From positions 62,001 through 126,000 of the forward strand of contig OZ244979.1 in assembly GCA_965223095.1 (NCBI GenBank): a stretch of DNA of 64,000 nt, in the 5' to 3' direction. The stretch comes from J054 sp965223095 (GTDB taxonomy: Bacteria; Pseudomonadota; Gammaproteobacteria; Steroidobacterales; GCA-2729495). The position numbers and the translations under genes are program-made. The notes beneath the pieces were generated by a model. The model did not search any database. It was not told the DNA's origin and was given only the letters and a program-made list of their open reading frames with translations. Of this stretch, positions 43,275-53,400 are shown piece by piece (the first letter of the stretch is position 1; each line of letters starts with the position of its first letter).

Positions 43275-44759
43275 TTAGCCCGGCGCGACGTCGGGAAAAA
43301 TCTCATCCAAAGGCACGCTGCGGCCGTCGGCCTGCATGATGCGACAATGGCTGCGACGCAGCTGCCGCGGCTCGGCGGCGCCGCAGGAATGGGCAATCAC
43401 ACAGATCTCTTTTTCCATGTTTTTTTGATAGCGCATCACGCGCTGCGCCTTGTTGGCCGGCACTAAACCCCGCTGTAAATCGGGATCATGGGTGGTAATG
43501 CCCGTTGGACAGGTATTCTGGTTGCATTTCATGGCCTGAATACAACCCAGTGCGAACATGAATCCGCGCGCGGAAACCACGAAATCCGCGCCGGCGCATA
43601 GCGCCCAAGCAACGCCCTCCGGATTGATCAACTTGCCGCTGGCCACCACCCGTATCCGATTGCGCAAGCCAGACTTGGCAACCGTATCGACGACCAGCGG
43701 CAAACTTTCCCGAACCGTTAGACCAACGTTATCCATCAATGTCATCGGTGCTGCGCCGGTGCCCCCGTCACCGGAATCGACGCTGATGAAATCAGGGGTG
43801 TACTCGGTCCCCCGCTCCACGGCTCTAGCGAGCAGGGCTTGCAGCCAGTCCGAGGTGCCGATAACCGCCTTGAAACCCACGGGCTTTCCGCAGACACCTT
43901 TGATATGCCCAATCATGTCTAACAATTCGTCGGGATTGGCAATTTCTGGATGACGATTCGGACTGATGGAATCCTCACCAACGGCTATACCACGAATTTG
44001 TGCGATTTCCGCGGTGACTTTGGCGCCGGGCAACATGCCGCCTTTGCCCGGCTTGGCGCCTTGGCTGAGTTTGAGCTCCACCATACGCACTTGCGCATGG
44101 GCCGTCGCCGCACGCAGCAAATCATCACACAGCGCGCCCTGCGCATCGCGCACGCCATACTTGGCCGTACCAATCTGCAACACGATATCGCCGCCACCGG
44201 CCAAGTGATAGGGCGACAACCCACCCTCGCCCGTATTCAACCAACAACCCGCCAACTTTGCCCCGGCCGATAGGGCCTCCACAGCCGGCCGCGAAATGGC
44301 GCCGAAACTCATGCCCGAAATGTGAAAAAAACGATCAGTGGAATAGGGATGCCGGGTGTCTGGACCAATGGTTAGTCGCCGGGTCGGCGCGGCATCTTGG
44401 TCCAAGGTAGGCCAAGGTGTGTTTTCAAAAATAATCGTACCGACGCGTTTTAAGTCGCGCGTGGAACCGAAAGCAACGGTGTTATTCACGCCTTTGGCAG
44501 CGCGATACGCCCAAGATCGTTCCGCCCGGTTAAACGGCATCTCTTCGCGATCCATGGCGAAAAAATACTGACGGAAGAACTCGCCCAATTCCTCAAAAAT
44601 GTATCGGAATCGACCGATGACGGGATAGTTGCGACGAATCGTGTGCGTGGTTTGCGTGCGGTCAATAAAGTACAGTGCGATGGTCAACAAGACACCCAGG
44701 CCAACCATGAACACGAACAGGTAAACCAAAAAGGTCAGCACATCCATAACTAAATTCAT
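43275..44759 (-). CDS. FMN-binding glutamate synthase-like protein, membrane anchored
   Basis: A 494-residue protein with an N-terminal hydrophobic helix (LTFLVYLFVFMVGLGVLLTIALYF) and a GltS-like FMN domain. Motifs include HISGMSFGAISRPAVEALS, NTGEGGLSPYHLAGGGDIVLQIG, GAKPGKGGMLPGAKV, FISVDSGDGGTGAAPMTLMD and the cysteine cluster CIQAMKCNQNTCPTGITTHD. It lacks the glutaminase domain of glutamate synthase, so true glutamate synthesis is doubtful. Members of this family are widespread and usually of unknown reaction. The last conserved part, iron-sulfur-like cysteines plus FMN, suggests redox chemistry. Confidence 0.87.
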   Translation of the reverse strand: MNLVMDVLTFLVYLFVFMVGLGVLLTIALYFIDRTQTTHTIRRNYPVIGRFRYIFEELGEFFRQYFFAMDREEMPFNRAERSWAYRAAKGVNNTVAFGSTRDLKRVGTIIFENTPWPTLDQDAAPTRRLTIGPDTRHPYSTDRFFHISGMSFGAISRPAVEALSAGAKLAGCWLNTGEGGLSPYHLAGGGDIVLQIGTAKYGVRDAQGALCDDLLRAATAHAQVRMVELKLSQGAKPGKGGMLPGAKVTAEIAQIRGIAVGEDSISPNRHPEIANPDELLDMIGHIKGVCGKPVGFKAVIGTSDWLQALLARAVERGTEYTPDFISVDSGDGGTGAAPMTLMDNVGLTVRESLPLVVDTVAKSGLRNRIRVVASGKLINPEGVAWALCAGADFVVSARGFMFALGCIQAMKCNQNTCPTGITTHDPDLQRGLVPANKAQRVMRYQKNMEKEICVIAHSCGAAEPRQLRRSHCRIMQADGRSVPLDEIFPDVAPG

Positions 44760-44778
44760 AGTGATCCCTAACGACTAT

Positions 44779-45765
44779 TTAAAACCCATCTTCTAGGGTA
44801 ATTTCCAACGGATAGTGATCGGAACCCACCGCGGGTCCGACGCGCACATCCAACACCGCGAGATGCGGATCGGCCAGGCAATGGTCAATAGGTATCCAGA
44901 GCGGTATGGGCGCGCTGGGCCAGCTGACCTGCAACCCTTGTTTGCGGCGCGCGTCAACTAAACCGGTCGCCCGTAATAAATCAGGAAATAGCGGGGAAAA
45001 AGGTGTTAAGTTCATGTCGCCCGCCACCAGACGCAAGCCGGGGGTTTCATTAATCGCGGTGGCCAATTCGCGCAGTTGAATCTGTCGATCACGGGCCCGC
45101 TGGGCCGTAATGGGCGGAAACAGATGCACGGAAAAAACAGTAAATTCTTGGCCACCAAGGCGGGCTCGGAATCTCACATTCTCACTGCCGGTAACACCAA
45201 GATCCAAGGATTCGACATCGCCTAGGGGCTGCCGGGAATAAACCGCCATGCCAAAGGGGCCACGACGAGGACGAGAAAACCGATGGGGATAATCGACCAG
45301 TCGAGCAGACAACAGCCGGTCCCAATCCGGCGTGTACTCGGCCAGCAGCACAATTTGCGGATCTCGTTCGGCAACGTAGCGAAGTAGCCGCTCATGATCG
45401 TTATTGCGATAGCTCAAATTGATCACTAGGACCTGCGGCGCGGGCGAGACGTCACTGGAAGCTAAAGTATTTTTTGCTAAGGGCAATAGGTAGGGACCCA
45501 CGTACCAAGCGTTGGGTATGACCAATAATAAGATTGCCGCCAGCCACGCAAAGCGTCGCGTATTTAGAAATACCATGACCAGCAATGCCTGGGCCAGCAA
45601 GTAATACAAACGAAAATGCGTGAACAGCTCCGCAATCCAGTGCCAGCGGGCAAACAAGGCCACCACACTGCAAAACACAGTGGCCACGCACACGAACCAC
45701 ATGAGCAGGCGGCTAAGGCGTCGCTCACCACCGCCGGTAGCAGCAGTACTGCTACTGCTGCTCAC
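44779..45765 (-). CDS. Endonuclease/exonuclease/phosphatase-family membrane protein
   Basis: A 328-residue protein with two or three N-terminal transmembrane segments, for example LLMWFVCVATVFCSVVALFA and LLAQALLVMVFLNTR. An EEP catalytic domain follows, with VLVINLSYRNNDHERLL, LLAEYTPDWDRLL, GDMNLTPFSPLFPDLL and the C-terminal GSDHYPLEITLE. These are the metal-binding Asn, Glu, Asp/Asn and His positions of the fold. The substrate, nucleic acid or phospholipid-type, is not predictable. The start is GTG. Its first codons overlap the end of yqcC by 14 bases. Confidence 0.8.
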   Translation of the reverse strand: MSSSSSTAATGGGERRLSRLLMWFVCVATVFCSVVALFARWHWIAELFTHFRLYYLLAQALLVMVFLNTRRFAWLAAILLLVIPNAWYVGPYLLPLAKNTLASSDVSPAPQVLVINLSYRNNDHERLLRYVAERDPQIVLLAEYTPDWDRLLSARLVDYPHRFSRPRRGPFGMAVYSRQPLGDVESLDLGVTGSENVRFRARLGGQEFTVFSVHLFPPITAQRARDRQIQLRELATAINETPGLRLVAGDMNLTPFSPLFPDLLRATGLVDARRKQGLQVSWPSAPIPLWIPIDHCLADPHLAVLDVRVGPAVGSDHYPLEITLEDGF

Positions 45766-46132
45766 TAGATTCCTTGTTCTGGTGACCAGAAATTAGCTCG
45801 TCAAAACTTTGCAATAAGAACAGCAATGCTTGCGGGTTATCCACGGCATCAGCAAGACAGGCCTCGGCATACGGGTGGATGGCACTACAACGGGGCAGAC
45901 TCTGTCCCGCCTGAAGAATAGCGTTCATCTGCGGAATAAATCGCCACTGCAACCATTGATGAAACAGCAGCGTGTCGCAACAAAACGGCTGCGCACTCGC
46001 CATGGATTCAGCCGAGGGTTCATTGGTTTCCCAAAGTCCACTGCGGCGCAGCTCGGCTGCAACGCTGGCAACGACCTCGGCAATGGCTACACGTCGACCG
46101 GCACCCGGATCCATGATGGTTTTATTCGGCAT
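45752..46132 (-). CDS. yqcC: YqcC-family protein
   Basis: A 126-residue small protein matching the YqcC family. The pattern is RRSGLWETNEPS near residue 30, FCCDTLLFHQWLQWRFIPQMNAIL, and DNPQALLFLLQSFDELI at the end. YqcC is often found near truC (tRNA pseudouridine synthase C) in enterobacteria, which is not the case here. Its biochemical role is unknown. The ATG start is preceded by a weak binding site. It overlaps the downstream EEP-family gene, suggesting coupling. Confidence 0.8.
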   Translation of the reverse strand: MPNKTIMDPGAGRRVAIAEVVASVAAELRRSGLWETNEPSAESMASAQPFCCDTLLFHQWLQWRFIPQMNAILQAGQSLPRCSAIHPYAEACLADAVDNPQALLFLLQSFDELISGHQNKESSEQQ

Positions 46133-46205
46133 GGCAGTCTATTCTTGCACAGTCAGTTTTGTTGGCGTATCGGCGCGCCGATACCATGACCGGGGCCCCG
46201 ATAAG

Positions 46206-46823
46206 ATGCGGATTCACGATCTCTTGCGACTGCTTATCTGCCTGCAAGTAACCGCCTGCGCACAACCGACGGCACAACAAGCCACGCCCCAGGTCAGCGG
46301 GCCGGGCAAGCTGGCCCGCGCAAGCGTCGCTGAATTGCTGGCCACCGACCTGGACGAGGTGCGCCTGATCGAAGTGACCGCGAAAGAGTTTTCCGATTCC
46401 AGCCTGGGATGTCCAGAGCCCGGGATGAGCTACTTGCAAGTCATCACGGCGGGACATCAGGTTCTGGTGGAAGCCGACGGCCGGCGTTTCGATGTGCGCG
46501 TGAGTAACGGCCATGCACGAATCTGCCGGCGGCACAAACCAAGGCCCGGTAACGACGACGGCCGGGCGGCGACAAATCTGACGGATCTCACCGAGCAAGC
46601 GCGCGAAGACTTATCCCGGCGACTCGAGATACCGCCATCAAGCGTCAGCCTGCTAGGCGTGAACCGCTATACGGCCACCAGCGAGCTGCCTGGTTGTCAG
46701 CCCGTCTGCAAAAATAGTCGCGAATGTGGCCATGTGGTCGGTCTACTCCACAATGATCGACGCTATCTTTACCACGTCTCCTCGCAGGGCGTCCTGCCCT
46801 GCCCGCCGCTGCAACGCAGTTAG
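46206..46823 (+). CDS. Predicted lipoprotein with a repeated cysteine-rich domain
   Basis: About 205 residues. MRIHDLLRLLICLQVTAC is a lipoprotein signal peptide with lipobox VTAC. The mature part has VTAKEFSDSSLGCPEPGMSYLQVITAGHQVLVEADGRRFDVRVS, then a second related stretch with SSVSLLGVNRYTATSELPGC. The LGCPEPGMSYxQV phrase is seen in many uncharacterised bacterial envelope proteins. I do not assign a function. It is convergent with the kinase-like gene and divergent from yqcC. An upstream in-frame ATG at 45972 would overlap yqcC and lose the signal. Confidence 0.75.
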   Translation: MRIHDLLRLLICLQVTACAQPTAQQATPQVSGPGKLARASVAELLATDLDEVRLIEVTAKEFSDSSLGCPEPGMSYLQVITAGHQVLVEADGRRFDVRVSNGHARICRRHKPRPGNDDGRAATNLTDLTEQAREDLSRRLEIPPSSVSLLGVNRYTATSELPGCQPVCKNSRECGHVVGLLHNDRRYLYHVSSQGVLPCPPLQRS

Positions 46824-47462
46824 TTAGGGCCGGCGATTGCGCGCCGCATTGCGCTGCTGTCGGCGCGTCATCTTGCGCCAAAACCGGCGTATGTGGCGGG
46901 CTACTAATTCCGCACCTGTCGGTCGAAACAACAGCAAGTCCTCAGCCGAGGGTTCCACCCGCAGAAACTGATACTTAAGCTTGAACCAGGCATTCAAATC
47001 AGTGCGCCGCGCCTGCTCGAACAGAAAGCCACCGCCCCGAGCATCGGCCAGCACCGCGGCCCCAAAATCGATCAGCCACGGCCGGCCTTGCCCATCCACC
47101 AAAATGTTTTCTTTGCGTTTCATGTCCGCGTGCGCCACGCCGGCGACATGAATTGCCTCGATGAGTTCTTTAAACGCTTCAAAAAAGCCAAGCTTGTCGT
47201 CCAGTCCCTCGCCGGCCACCCGCAAGGACTCCCCGTCGATGAATTCCAAACGAAGTTCGCGACCTGGCAGGTAGTCGATGCAATTCGGCACACCATGAAT
47301 ACCGGCGAGCCGCTGATAGGCCGCGTGCTCTCTGCTGAGCATTCGCCTGCGCAGCCATGCTGTCAGCCATGAACCGGTTGGTCGCTTCAGCACGTATTTG
47401 CGATCCCCCTCTTCCACCAAGTACACAGTACCTTGATAGCCTTGACTGAGTAGGGTCTCCAC
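46824..47462 (-). CDS. Lipopolysaccharide/RIO-like protein kinase
   Basis: A 212-residue protein with a compact kinase fold. Visible are the N-terminal GYQGTVYLVEEGDRKYVLKR (Lys for ATP), the catalytic loop HADMKRKENILVD (HxDxxxxN) and IDFGAA (metal-binding DFG). Active-site residues are thus present. Size and setting resemble the Kdo/WaaP-like lipopolysaccharide kinases more than Ser/Thr protein kinases, but this is an inference. The start is GTG at 47462. It lies 16 bases downstream of the methyltransferase-like membrane gene and is convergent with the lipoprotein gene. Confidence 0.78.
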   Translation of the reverse strand: METLLSQGYQGTVYLVEEGDRKYVLKRPTGSWLTAWLRRRMLSREHAAYQRLAGIHGVPNCIDYLPGRELRLEFIDGESLRVAGEGLDDKLGFFEAFKELIEAIHVAGVAHADMKRKENILVDGQGRPWLIDFGAAVLADARGGGFLFEQARRTDLNAWFKLKYQFLRVEPSAEDLLLFRPTGAELVARHIRRFWRKMTRRQQRNAARNRRP

Positions 47463-47478
47463 CGAATGCGCGCGCTGC

Positions 47479-48063
47479 CTAGCCTAATTGACGGGCGATA
47501 TAGCCCAAACAAAACAGCGTATAGACCACCACCAAGGGCTCGAAGTTTTGCCGCAAACTCGTCATGAATGACCAATTCCAACCAGAGCTAACCCCCAGGC
47601 CGCGCGGGATGACCGCCGGTACGGTCTGGCTCCAGCCCAACCACTCGTCGCCGAAAATGCCCTGTAGCTTACGGTCTTCGTATTCAATGGCAGGAGGATA
47701 GTAGAACCACCAAAACAGCGAGGACAGGATCAGACTCCACCACAAACCGCTGGCAAAGCTAAAGCCGATGACCAGCAACAAGTTACCCGTGTAGAGGGGG
47801 TGTCGAACGATGGAATAAGGACCGTCCGTTGCCAACTGCTTGTTCTTGACGATGAAACCCGAAGCGTACAAGCGCACCAGCATGCCCGCCACGGCAATGA
47901 TGGCGCCAATCCAAAAGCTCGTGGGCTCAGGCCGAGCCAGCAAGGCGTAAAGCAACATGATCAACAAGCCCAAGGCTTGCCGGGAAAATTCGTGATAGCG
48001 CAGCTCCCTGATCAACCTCGGCAGGCCGCTTAGCGGCGGCAGATCCTTCGTCCTGTTACCCAT
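47479..48063 (-). CDS. Isoprenylcysteine carboxyl methyltransferase (ICMT)-like membrane protein
   Basis: About 195 residues with four or five transmembrane segments (LGLLIMLLYALLA, FWIGAIIAVAGMLVRLYA, LILSSLFWWFYY). The ICMT/phospholipid methyltransferase motif is GPYSIVRHPLYTGNLLLVIG, with a downstream EYEDRKLQGIFGDEW. Such enzymes use SAM to methylate lipid or membrane-anchored acceptors; the bacterial acceptor is unknown. I prefer the ATG at 48063, preceded by GGGTGA, to a TTG at 48135. Adjacent to the kinase-like gene, it may belong to envelope-lipid modification. Confidence 0.8.
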   Translation of the reverse strand: MGNRTKDLPPLSGLPRLIRELRYHEFSRQALGLLIMLLYALLARPEPTSFWIGAIIAVAGMLVRLYASGFIVKNKQLATDGPYSIVRHPLYTGNLLLVIGFSFASGLWWSLILSSLFWWFYYPPAIEYEDRKLQGIFGDEWLGWSQTVPAVIPRGLGVSSGWNWSFMTSLRQNFEPLVVVYTLFCLGYIARQLG

Positions 48064-48182
48064 GTTCACCCATCGACGACCATCAGCCGCCCGCTGCTTC
48101 AACGGATTCGGATTATACGCACCCCCCGTGCTCAAACCTCTGCCAGCGAGGATATCTTGCGATAAACTTCAGCCCCTGCTGG

Positions 48183-48256
<74 letters not shown>

Positions 48257-48367
48257 GCATCTTTTAATTCTCTGGCGCGTACGCAGTCTGCCCCGGAAAC
48301 CCAATCTCAGGCCGCACAAGAAAAATATTTGCTGACAGCAAATAGTCACCGCTGCGCAAGAGCGAGC

Positions 48368-48397
48368 TTGACCTAAGCCAAAGTTACCGTCTATATT
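48368..48397 (+). promoter_or_regulatory. Strong promoter within the decarboxylase leader
   Basis: TTGACC (48368-48373) and TATATT (48392-48397), each five of six to consensus, stand 18 bases apart. It is located about 112 bases beyond the tRNA and is therefore independent of it. Transcription would start near 48404. Confidence 0.6.
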
Positions 48398-48467
48398 TAC
48401 AAACGCGCCGATTTGACCATCAGCTTGCGGGCGCTTGATAAATACGGCTAAAGCGTGAACCGGAAGG

Positions 48468-48500
48468 GCCCGCATTAGCTATCGCTGAGCGGGCTTTTTT
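48468..48500 (+). terminator. Intrinsic terminator in the leader
   Basis: GCCCGC (48468-48473) pairs with GCGGGC (48489-48494) around a loop that can itself form AGC/GCT, followed by six T (48495-48500). It lies upstream of the decarboxylase start, so it terminates either a short RNA or the leader transcript. Confidence 0.8.
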
Positions 48501-48582
48501 GTTGCTGATAAAGAATTGCGGCATTTGATTTCCAGCTTGTATGCCGCGGCGTTTCGCCGAAATACTAAAGAGGAGAAACAAA

Positions 48583-49938
48583 TTGGATAAAGACATATTG
48601 AGGGGCATTGCAGATTCCTCTGCCGCCTATTTGGCGTCATTGCCTAACCGGCCCGTTGCCCCCTCCGATGCCGCGCTGAAGAAACTTGCAAGTCTTAGAC
48701 AACCCTTGCCGGAAGCGGGTGTACCCCTTGATGACATTAGCCGGGTGCTGGAGCAAGTTCTAGCACCCGCCACTTTAGCCACCGCCGGTCCCCGATTCTT
48801 TGGATTTGTTACTGGAGCCTGTCATCCGGCCGCGTTGATTGCGAACTGGTTCGCCGGAACCTGGGACCAAAACGTTTTTTCTCATACCGGCTCACCGGCA
48901 GGGGCCGCGGTGGAGCAGTTAGTTCTGGGCTGGTTGATTGAGCTTTTTGGCTTAGATCCGAACTGCGGCGGTTCATTGGTGACGGGTGGCACATTGGCCA
49001 ACTTTTCCGCCCTTGCCGCTGCACGTAACGAATTGTTACGTCGATCGAATTGGGATCTTGCAGAAAACGGGCTGGCGGGCGCACCCAAAATTACCATAGT
49101 TGTTGGGCAGGAAGCGCATCCAACGTTGCTGAAGTCATTGCGGTTGCTTGGATTTGGCGAGAATCAAATTATCCGCATCGCAACGGATAGTCAGGGCCGC
49201 ATGAACCCCGCCGAGTGGCCAAAACACTTGCAAGAACCGGTCTTGCTCTGCTTGCAAGCTGGCAATGTTAATACCGGTGCCTTTGACCCTGCGAAACAGC
49301 TGATAGCGCTTGCACGAGAGTACGATTCTTGGGTTCATGTAGACGGCGCCTTCGGCTTATGGGCAGCGGCGGTCCCGAGTCTGGCTCACTTGGCCGAAGG
49401 AATAGCAGATGCTGATTCTTGGGCAGTGGATGGCCACAAGTGGCTCAACGTGCCCTATGACTGTGGCATTGCGCTGGTAAAGGACCAGAACGCATTGCGT
49501 CGAGCCGTCGGCATTGAAGCGCCTTATCTGCCGGCTACGAACCAGCGCGAGCCATTTCACTACTCCTTGGAACTAAGCCGGCGCATGCGCGCTGTGGAAA
49601 TTTGGGCCGTTCTAAAATTTCTCGGACGTGCGGGACTCATCGATTTGATCGAGAAACACTGTTACTACGCAAGCCTCTTCGCGAACGCATTGAGCGACGC
49701 CGGCTTCACGGTATTAAATGACGTGATTCTAAATCAAGTGCTCGTCTCGTTCGGTTCTCGCGAAAGAACACTAGCGATAGTTCAAGACATTCAATCCGCG
49801 GGCGTCTGTTGGTGCGGCCCCACGGTTTGGAAGGGAACCACTGCCATGCGCATCAGTGTTTCATCTTGGGCGACAAGCGAAGCTGATATCGAAGCGAGTA
49901 TCGAATCGATCGTTATTTGTGCGAACAAAGCAAACTAG
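48583..49938 (+). CDS. Group II PLP-dependent amino acid decarboxylase family protein
   Basis: A 451-residue fold-type I PLP enzyme. Landmarks are PRFFGFVTGACHPAALIANW, GGSLVTGGTLANFSALAAAR, the cofactor-stacking His179 in QEAHPTLLKSLRLLG, Asp254 in WVHVDGAFGLWA, and Lys286 in DGHKWLNVPYDCG. The start is a TTG at 48583, seven bases after a GGAG binding site; an upstream ATG at 48541 lacks one. Relatives decarboxylate glutamate, aspartate, tyrosine, tryptophan or diaminobutyrate. The substrate cannot be inferred, and no adjacent transporter or amine oxidase is visible except the copper-radical oxidase gene 480 bases downstream. Confidence 0.85.
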   Translation: MDKDILRGIADSSAAYLASLPNRPVAPSDAALKKLASLRQPLPEAGVPLDDISRVLEQVLAPATLATAGPRFFGFVTGACHPAALIANWFAGTWDQNVFSHTGSPAGAAVEQLVLGWLIELFGLDPNCGGSLVTGGTLANFSALAAARNELLRRSNWDLAENGLAGAPKITIVVGQEAHPTLLKSLRLLGFGENQIIRIATDSQGRMNPAEWPKHLQEPVLLCLQAGNVNTGAFDPAKQLIALAREYDSWVHVDGAFGLWAAAVPSLAHLAEGIADADSWAVDGHKWLNVPYDCGIALVKDQNALRRAVGIEAPYLPATNQREPFHYSLELSRRMRAVEIWAVLKFLGRAGLIDLIEKHCYYASLFANALSDAGFTVLNDVILNQVLVSFGSRERTLAIVQDIQSAGVCWCGPTVWKGTTAMRISVSSWATSEADIEASIESIVICANKAN

Positions 49939-50420
49939 CAACTAGAGCAGTTTAACGGCAGCTGATCACGACCGCCTGATCAACAGATGAATTAACCGCA
50001 ACGCCATCGCGAAGCCGATAACGCTTACTGCGATAGTCCAGCAAACATTGCTCCAACTACGAATCTAGAATCCGGGCGCCGCACTTAAAGCTGACGCCAA
50101 CATCGAGCCATTCAAAGGGTTTCCGCCGACCCAGCAAAATCAAGCAAGCATGCGCCCAGCATAGTCGCGGAACATGGATGCCTCGCCGCGCGAGCACATT
50201 ATGTTTAGTGCCGAGCCATACGCGTCGAAATTCTTTACAAAAAGCTAGCCGCTGCGCAACAAATGAGCTTGTAACTATTAGACTTTAAAAGACTTTTTAC
50301 CCCGGCGCGATTCTTGCATATATCAGGTGTTGGAGTCCGCGCAATAAACCGATGCGTGCCGCCGGATCTTCACCCGCAGCGAACGAACGGCAGCACGACA
50401 AGAAAAAAAGGTCAATCTGC
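49939..50420. other. Intergenic region before the giant oxidase gene
   Basis: These 482 bases contain no supported gene or terminator. An AT-rich stretch at about 50270-50300 may hold a promoter for the oxidase, but no good -35/-10 pair was found. The chosen ATG at 50421 is preceded by an AAAGGT element. Confidence 0.3.
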
Positions 50421-53400
50421 ATGTCCGTCCTAGCATCTTCGCAACAAACAGCAGCACGCAAGCAATCAAACTGGCTAGTCGCCGCCGTGCTAACCCTGGC
50501 CAGCAGCGTCACGCTGATCGCAACGAGCCTTGCTAACAACGTCGATGGCGCCTGGTCGGCAGTCCATGACTGGCCACTGATTACCGTTCACGCGGTCATG
50601 ACACCTGACGGACGGGTGCTGACCTATGGCACCAAAGAGGATGGCACACAAACCGGCTACTTTATCTATGACGTTTGGGATCCCAGCGCCGGACTGAGTG
50701 GCGGCCACATGACGCTCAACAACATGACCATGACGGACATCTTTTGTAGTTCGCAGGTCATTCTGCCGGAATCGGGCAATATTTTTATTGCCGGCGGCGA
50801 TAACTGGACCGGCACAGGCACGACCAACAGCGGTAACAACAACACCAATATTTTCGACCCCGGTGCGAACTCTTTAACGCGGACCGCGAACATGAACCGA
50901 GCGCGCTGGTACTCGTCTTCAACGGTGATGGTCAACGGCGAAGTCTACATACAGGGCGGCACCAGCGGTGGCGACCTGCCCGAAGTCCGGCAAAACAATG
51001 GCGCTTTTCGTTTATTGACGGGCGTACCCACCGGCGGTTTTGCGATTGTCTTCCCGAGAAATTTCCTAGCGCCCGATGGGCGCGTATTTGGCTATGACAC
51101 CAACGGCAAGATGTATTTCGTGTCAACCCAGGGCTCCGGTTCCATCGCGCTAGCCGGGCAGTTTAGCTCCGCCAATGTGGGCTGGCAGTCCAGTACCGCC
51201 ATGTTCGCGCCGGGAAAAATTCTGCAATTCGGTGGTAACTCCAACGGTGCTGTGGTCATTGATATCAATGGACCGCAACCGGTTGTTACCGTAACCCAAT
51301 CCATGTCATCGCAACGGCGCTGGGTCAACGCGACGGTGCTAGCCGATGGCCAAGTCATCGCCACCGGCGGCAGTCGCGTCGACAATGCCCTAACCGATGT
51401 CAATAACAGTGCCGAGATCTGGAATCCCGACACGGGTCAATGGCACGTGGGATCCAGCGGCGCGCTAGCGCGCCTTTACCACTCCTCGGGGCTGCTGTTG
51501 CCCGATGGCTCAGTGCTGGTGTCCGGTGGCGGCGCACCCGGCCCTCTGAACAACACCAATGCAGAAATCTACTACCCGCCCTATCTGTTCGCGGCGGGCG
51601 GCGGTTTCGCCACGCGACCCGAAATAATCAGCGCCCCCGATTCGGTGAATGTCGGCGACCAACTCAATATTCAAGTAGACACGACAAGCGTTGACCGCGT
51701 GACCCTGGTAAAGACCGGTTCTGTCACCCATAGCTTCAATATGGACCAGCGGTTTGTGGAACTACCCTTCGTCGCCTCCGGTACTTCCTTAACCGCGGAC
51801 TTACCCGTGCGCGCCAGTGACACGCCACCCGGTTTCTACCAAATGTTCGTGATCGATGACGACGGCGTCCCGTCCATGGCCAGCATGTTGCGTATTAACA
51901 TCGATCCAACGCCGAACACGGCCGTCGACTACACGCCGACCATTGGCGGCGGCGGTGGCAGCGCCTTTCAACTGGCCTGCGCGGCCGACGAAGTGCTCGT
52001 TGGCGTGCACGGACGCTATGCCACCTACGTGAATCAAATCGGCGCCCAGTGCGTACAGATGGACCAACTGGGACGTTGGATTGGTTCACCCATTAACGGT
52101 CCAGTGACGGGCGCCACGACCACCGGCACGACTTTCAGTAAGACTTGCCCACAAGATTTTGCCATGAGCGGATTTCGCGGGCGCTCGGGTGACTACGTCA
52201 ATCAAATCGAAATTGAGTGTCGAGCACTAACACCCACCGGCGGTGTTTCCGGCGCGGGACAATTTCTCGGCGCGACGGGTGGCACGGGCGGCTCGTTTCA
52301 AGCGCTACAACGCTGCGGCACCGAGAATCCCGTCTATGCGCTATATGGCCGCTCGGGCGGTTGGCTAGACAATTTCGGCGTACAGTGCCGCGTCGCGCCG
52401 ATCACACCCATCAGCATCAATTCAACGCCGGTGGTGGCCAATCCCGGACCCCAAACCAGCGCTGTTGGCGTACCGGTATCCTTGCAGATCGATGCCTCCG
52501 ACGGCGATAACGACCCGCTAACCTACTCAGCCACCGGGCTACCCGCGGGTCTCAGCATCAATAGCCAAACGGGACTGATAACGGGTACGCCCACTGTCAT
52601 GGGCAGCAATACCGTCACGGCCAGCGCGAGCGACGGCCAGGAATCCGACTCGGCCGTATTTGACTGGACGATTGACGCGGCACCACCTCTGGTGGTCGAT
52701 CCTGTACCGCCCCAGGCCGCGCAGTTGGTCAACGCGGCTATTGTTTACACCGCAACTTTCAACGGTGGTATCAATCCGCGCTTTGCTTGGGACTTTGGCG
52801 ACGGCACGCCGCCAACCACGCCATCGGCCTCACCCTCCACATCCCACGCGTTTACCGCCCCGGGTATCTACTTCATTACCTTGACCGCCACCGATGACGC
52901 GGGTCCCCCACAGATTCAAACCTTTGTGCAAACCGTTCGTCTTCCGACAACGGCCGCAGCGCCAAGCAGTTCATCGCAAATGGCATACGAAGTGCCAGCC
53001 GCGGGCAATCCACGCCTATGGACTGTCAACCCTGACAATGACTCCGTCAGTGTTTTCGACGCTGTGACGAACGCCAAACTCACGGAAATTCCGGTGGGTA
53101 CCGCGCCTCGATCTCTGGCCATTGCCGGTGACGGCCGGGTTTGGGTCAGCAACAAGACCAGCGCCAGCATCAGTATCATCGATGCCAACAGCCTGGCTGT
53201 TATGCAAACGTTGAACCTGACGGCCGCTTCCCAGCCCCACGGGATTGTCTTCTCACCAACTGCAAACGAAGCCTATGTGAGCCTGGCGGCGACGGGCCAA
53301 CTACTGAAACTAAACGGCAGTACCGGCGCGCAATTGGGCGTTGCGGACGTCGGACCAAATCCTCGCCAGTTGGCCATCGATGCGGCCGGCGACAAAGTCT

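Larger units (their letters stand above)
48257..48582 (+). promoter_or_regulatory. Structured leader of the PLP decarboxylase gene
   Basis: These 326 bases hold no gene. They contain a promoter (48368-48397), a predicted transcript start near 48404, and GCGGGC at 48427-48432. That element could pair with GCCCGC at 48468-48473, competing with the terminator stem formed by the same GCCCGC and GCGGGC at 48489-48494. After the terminator there is a perfect 7-base inverted repeat, GCGGCAT (48518-48524) and ATGCCGC (48541-48547). A strong GAGGAG binding site follows. The arrangement suggests conditional termination, such as a riboswitch or protein-bound attenuator, or else a small RNA. Confidence 0.55.

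Noticed and set aside
46122..46598. Minus-strand frame of 158 codons across the lipoprotein gene
   Set aside because: The plus-strand frame has a clear lipobox and family phrases; the antisense frame has none.
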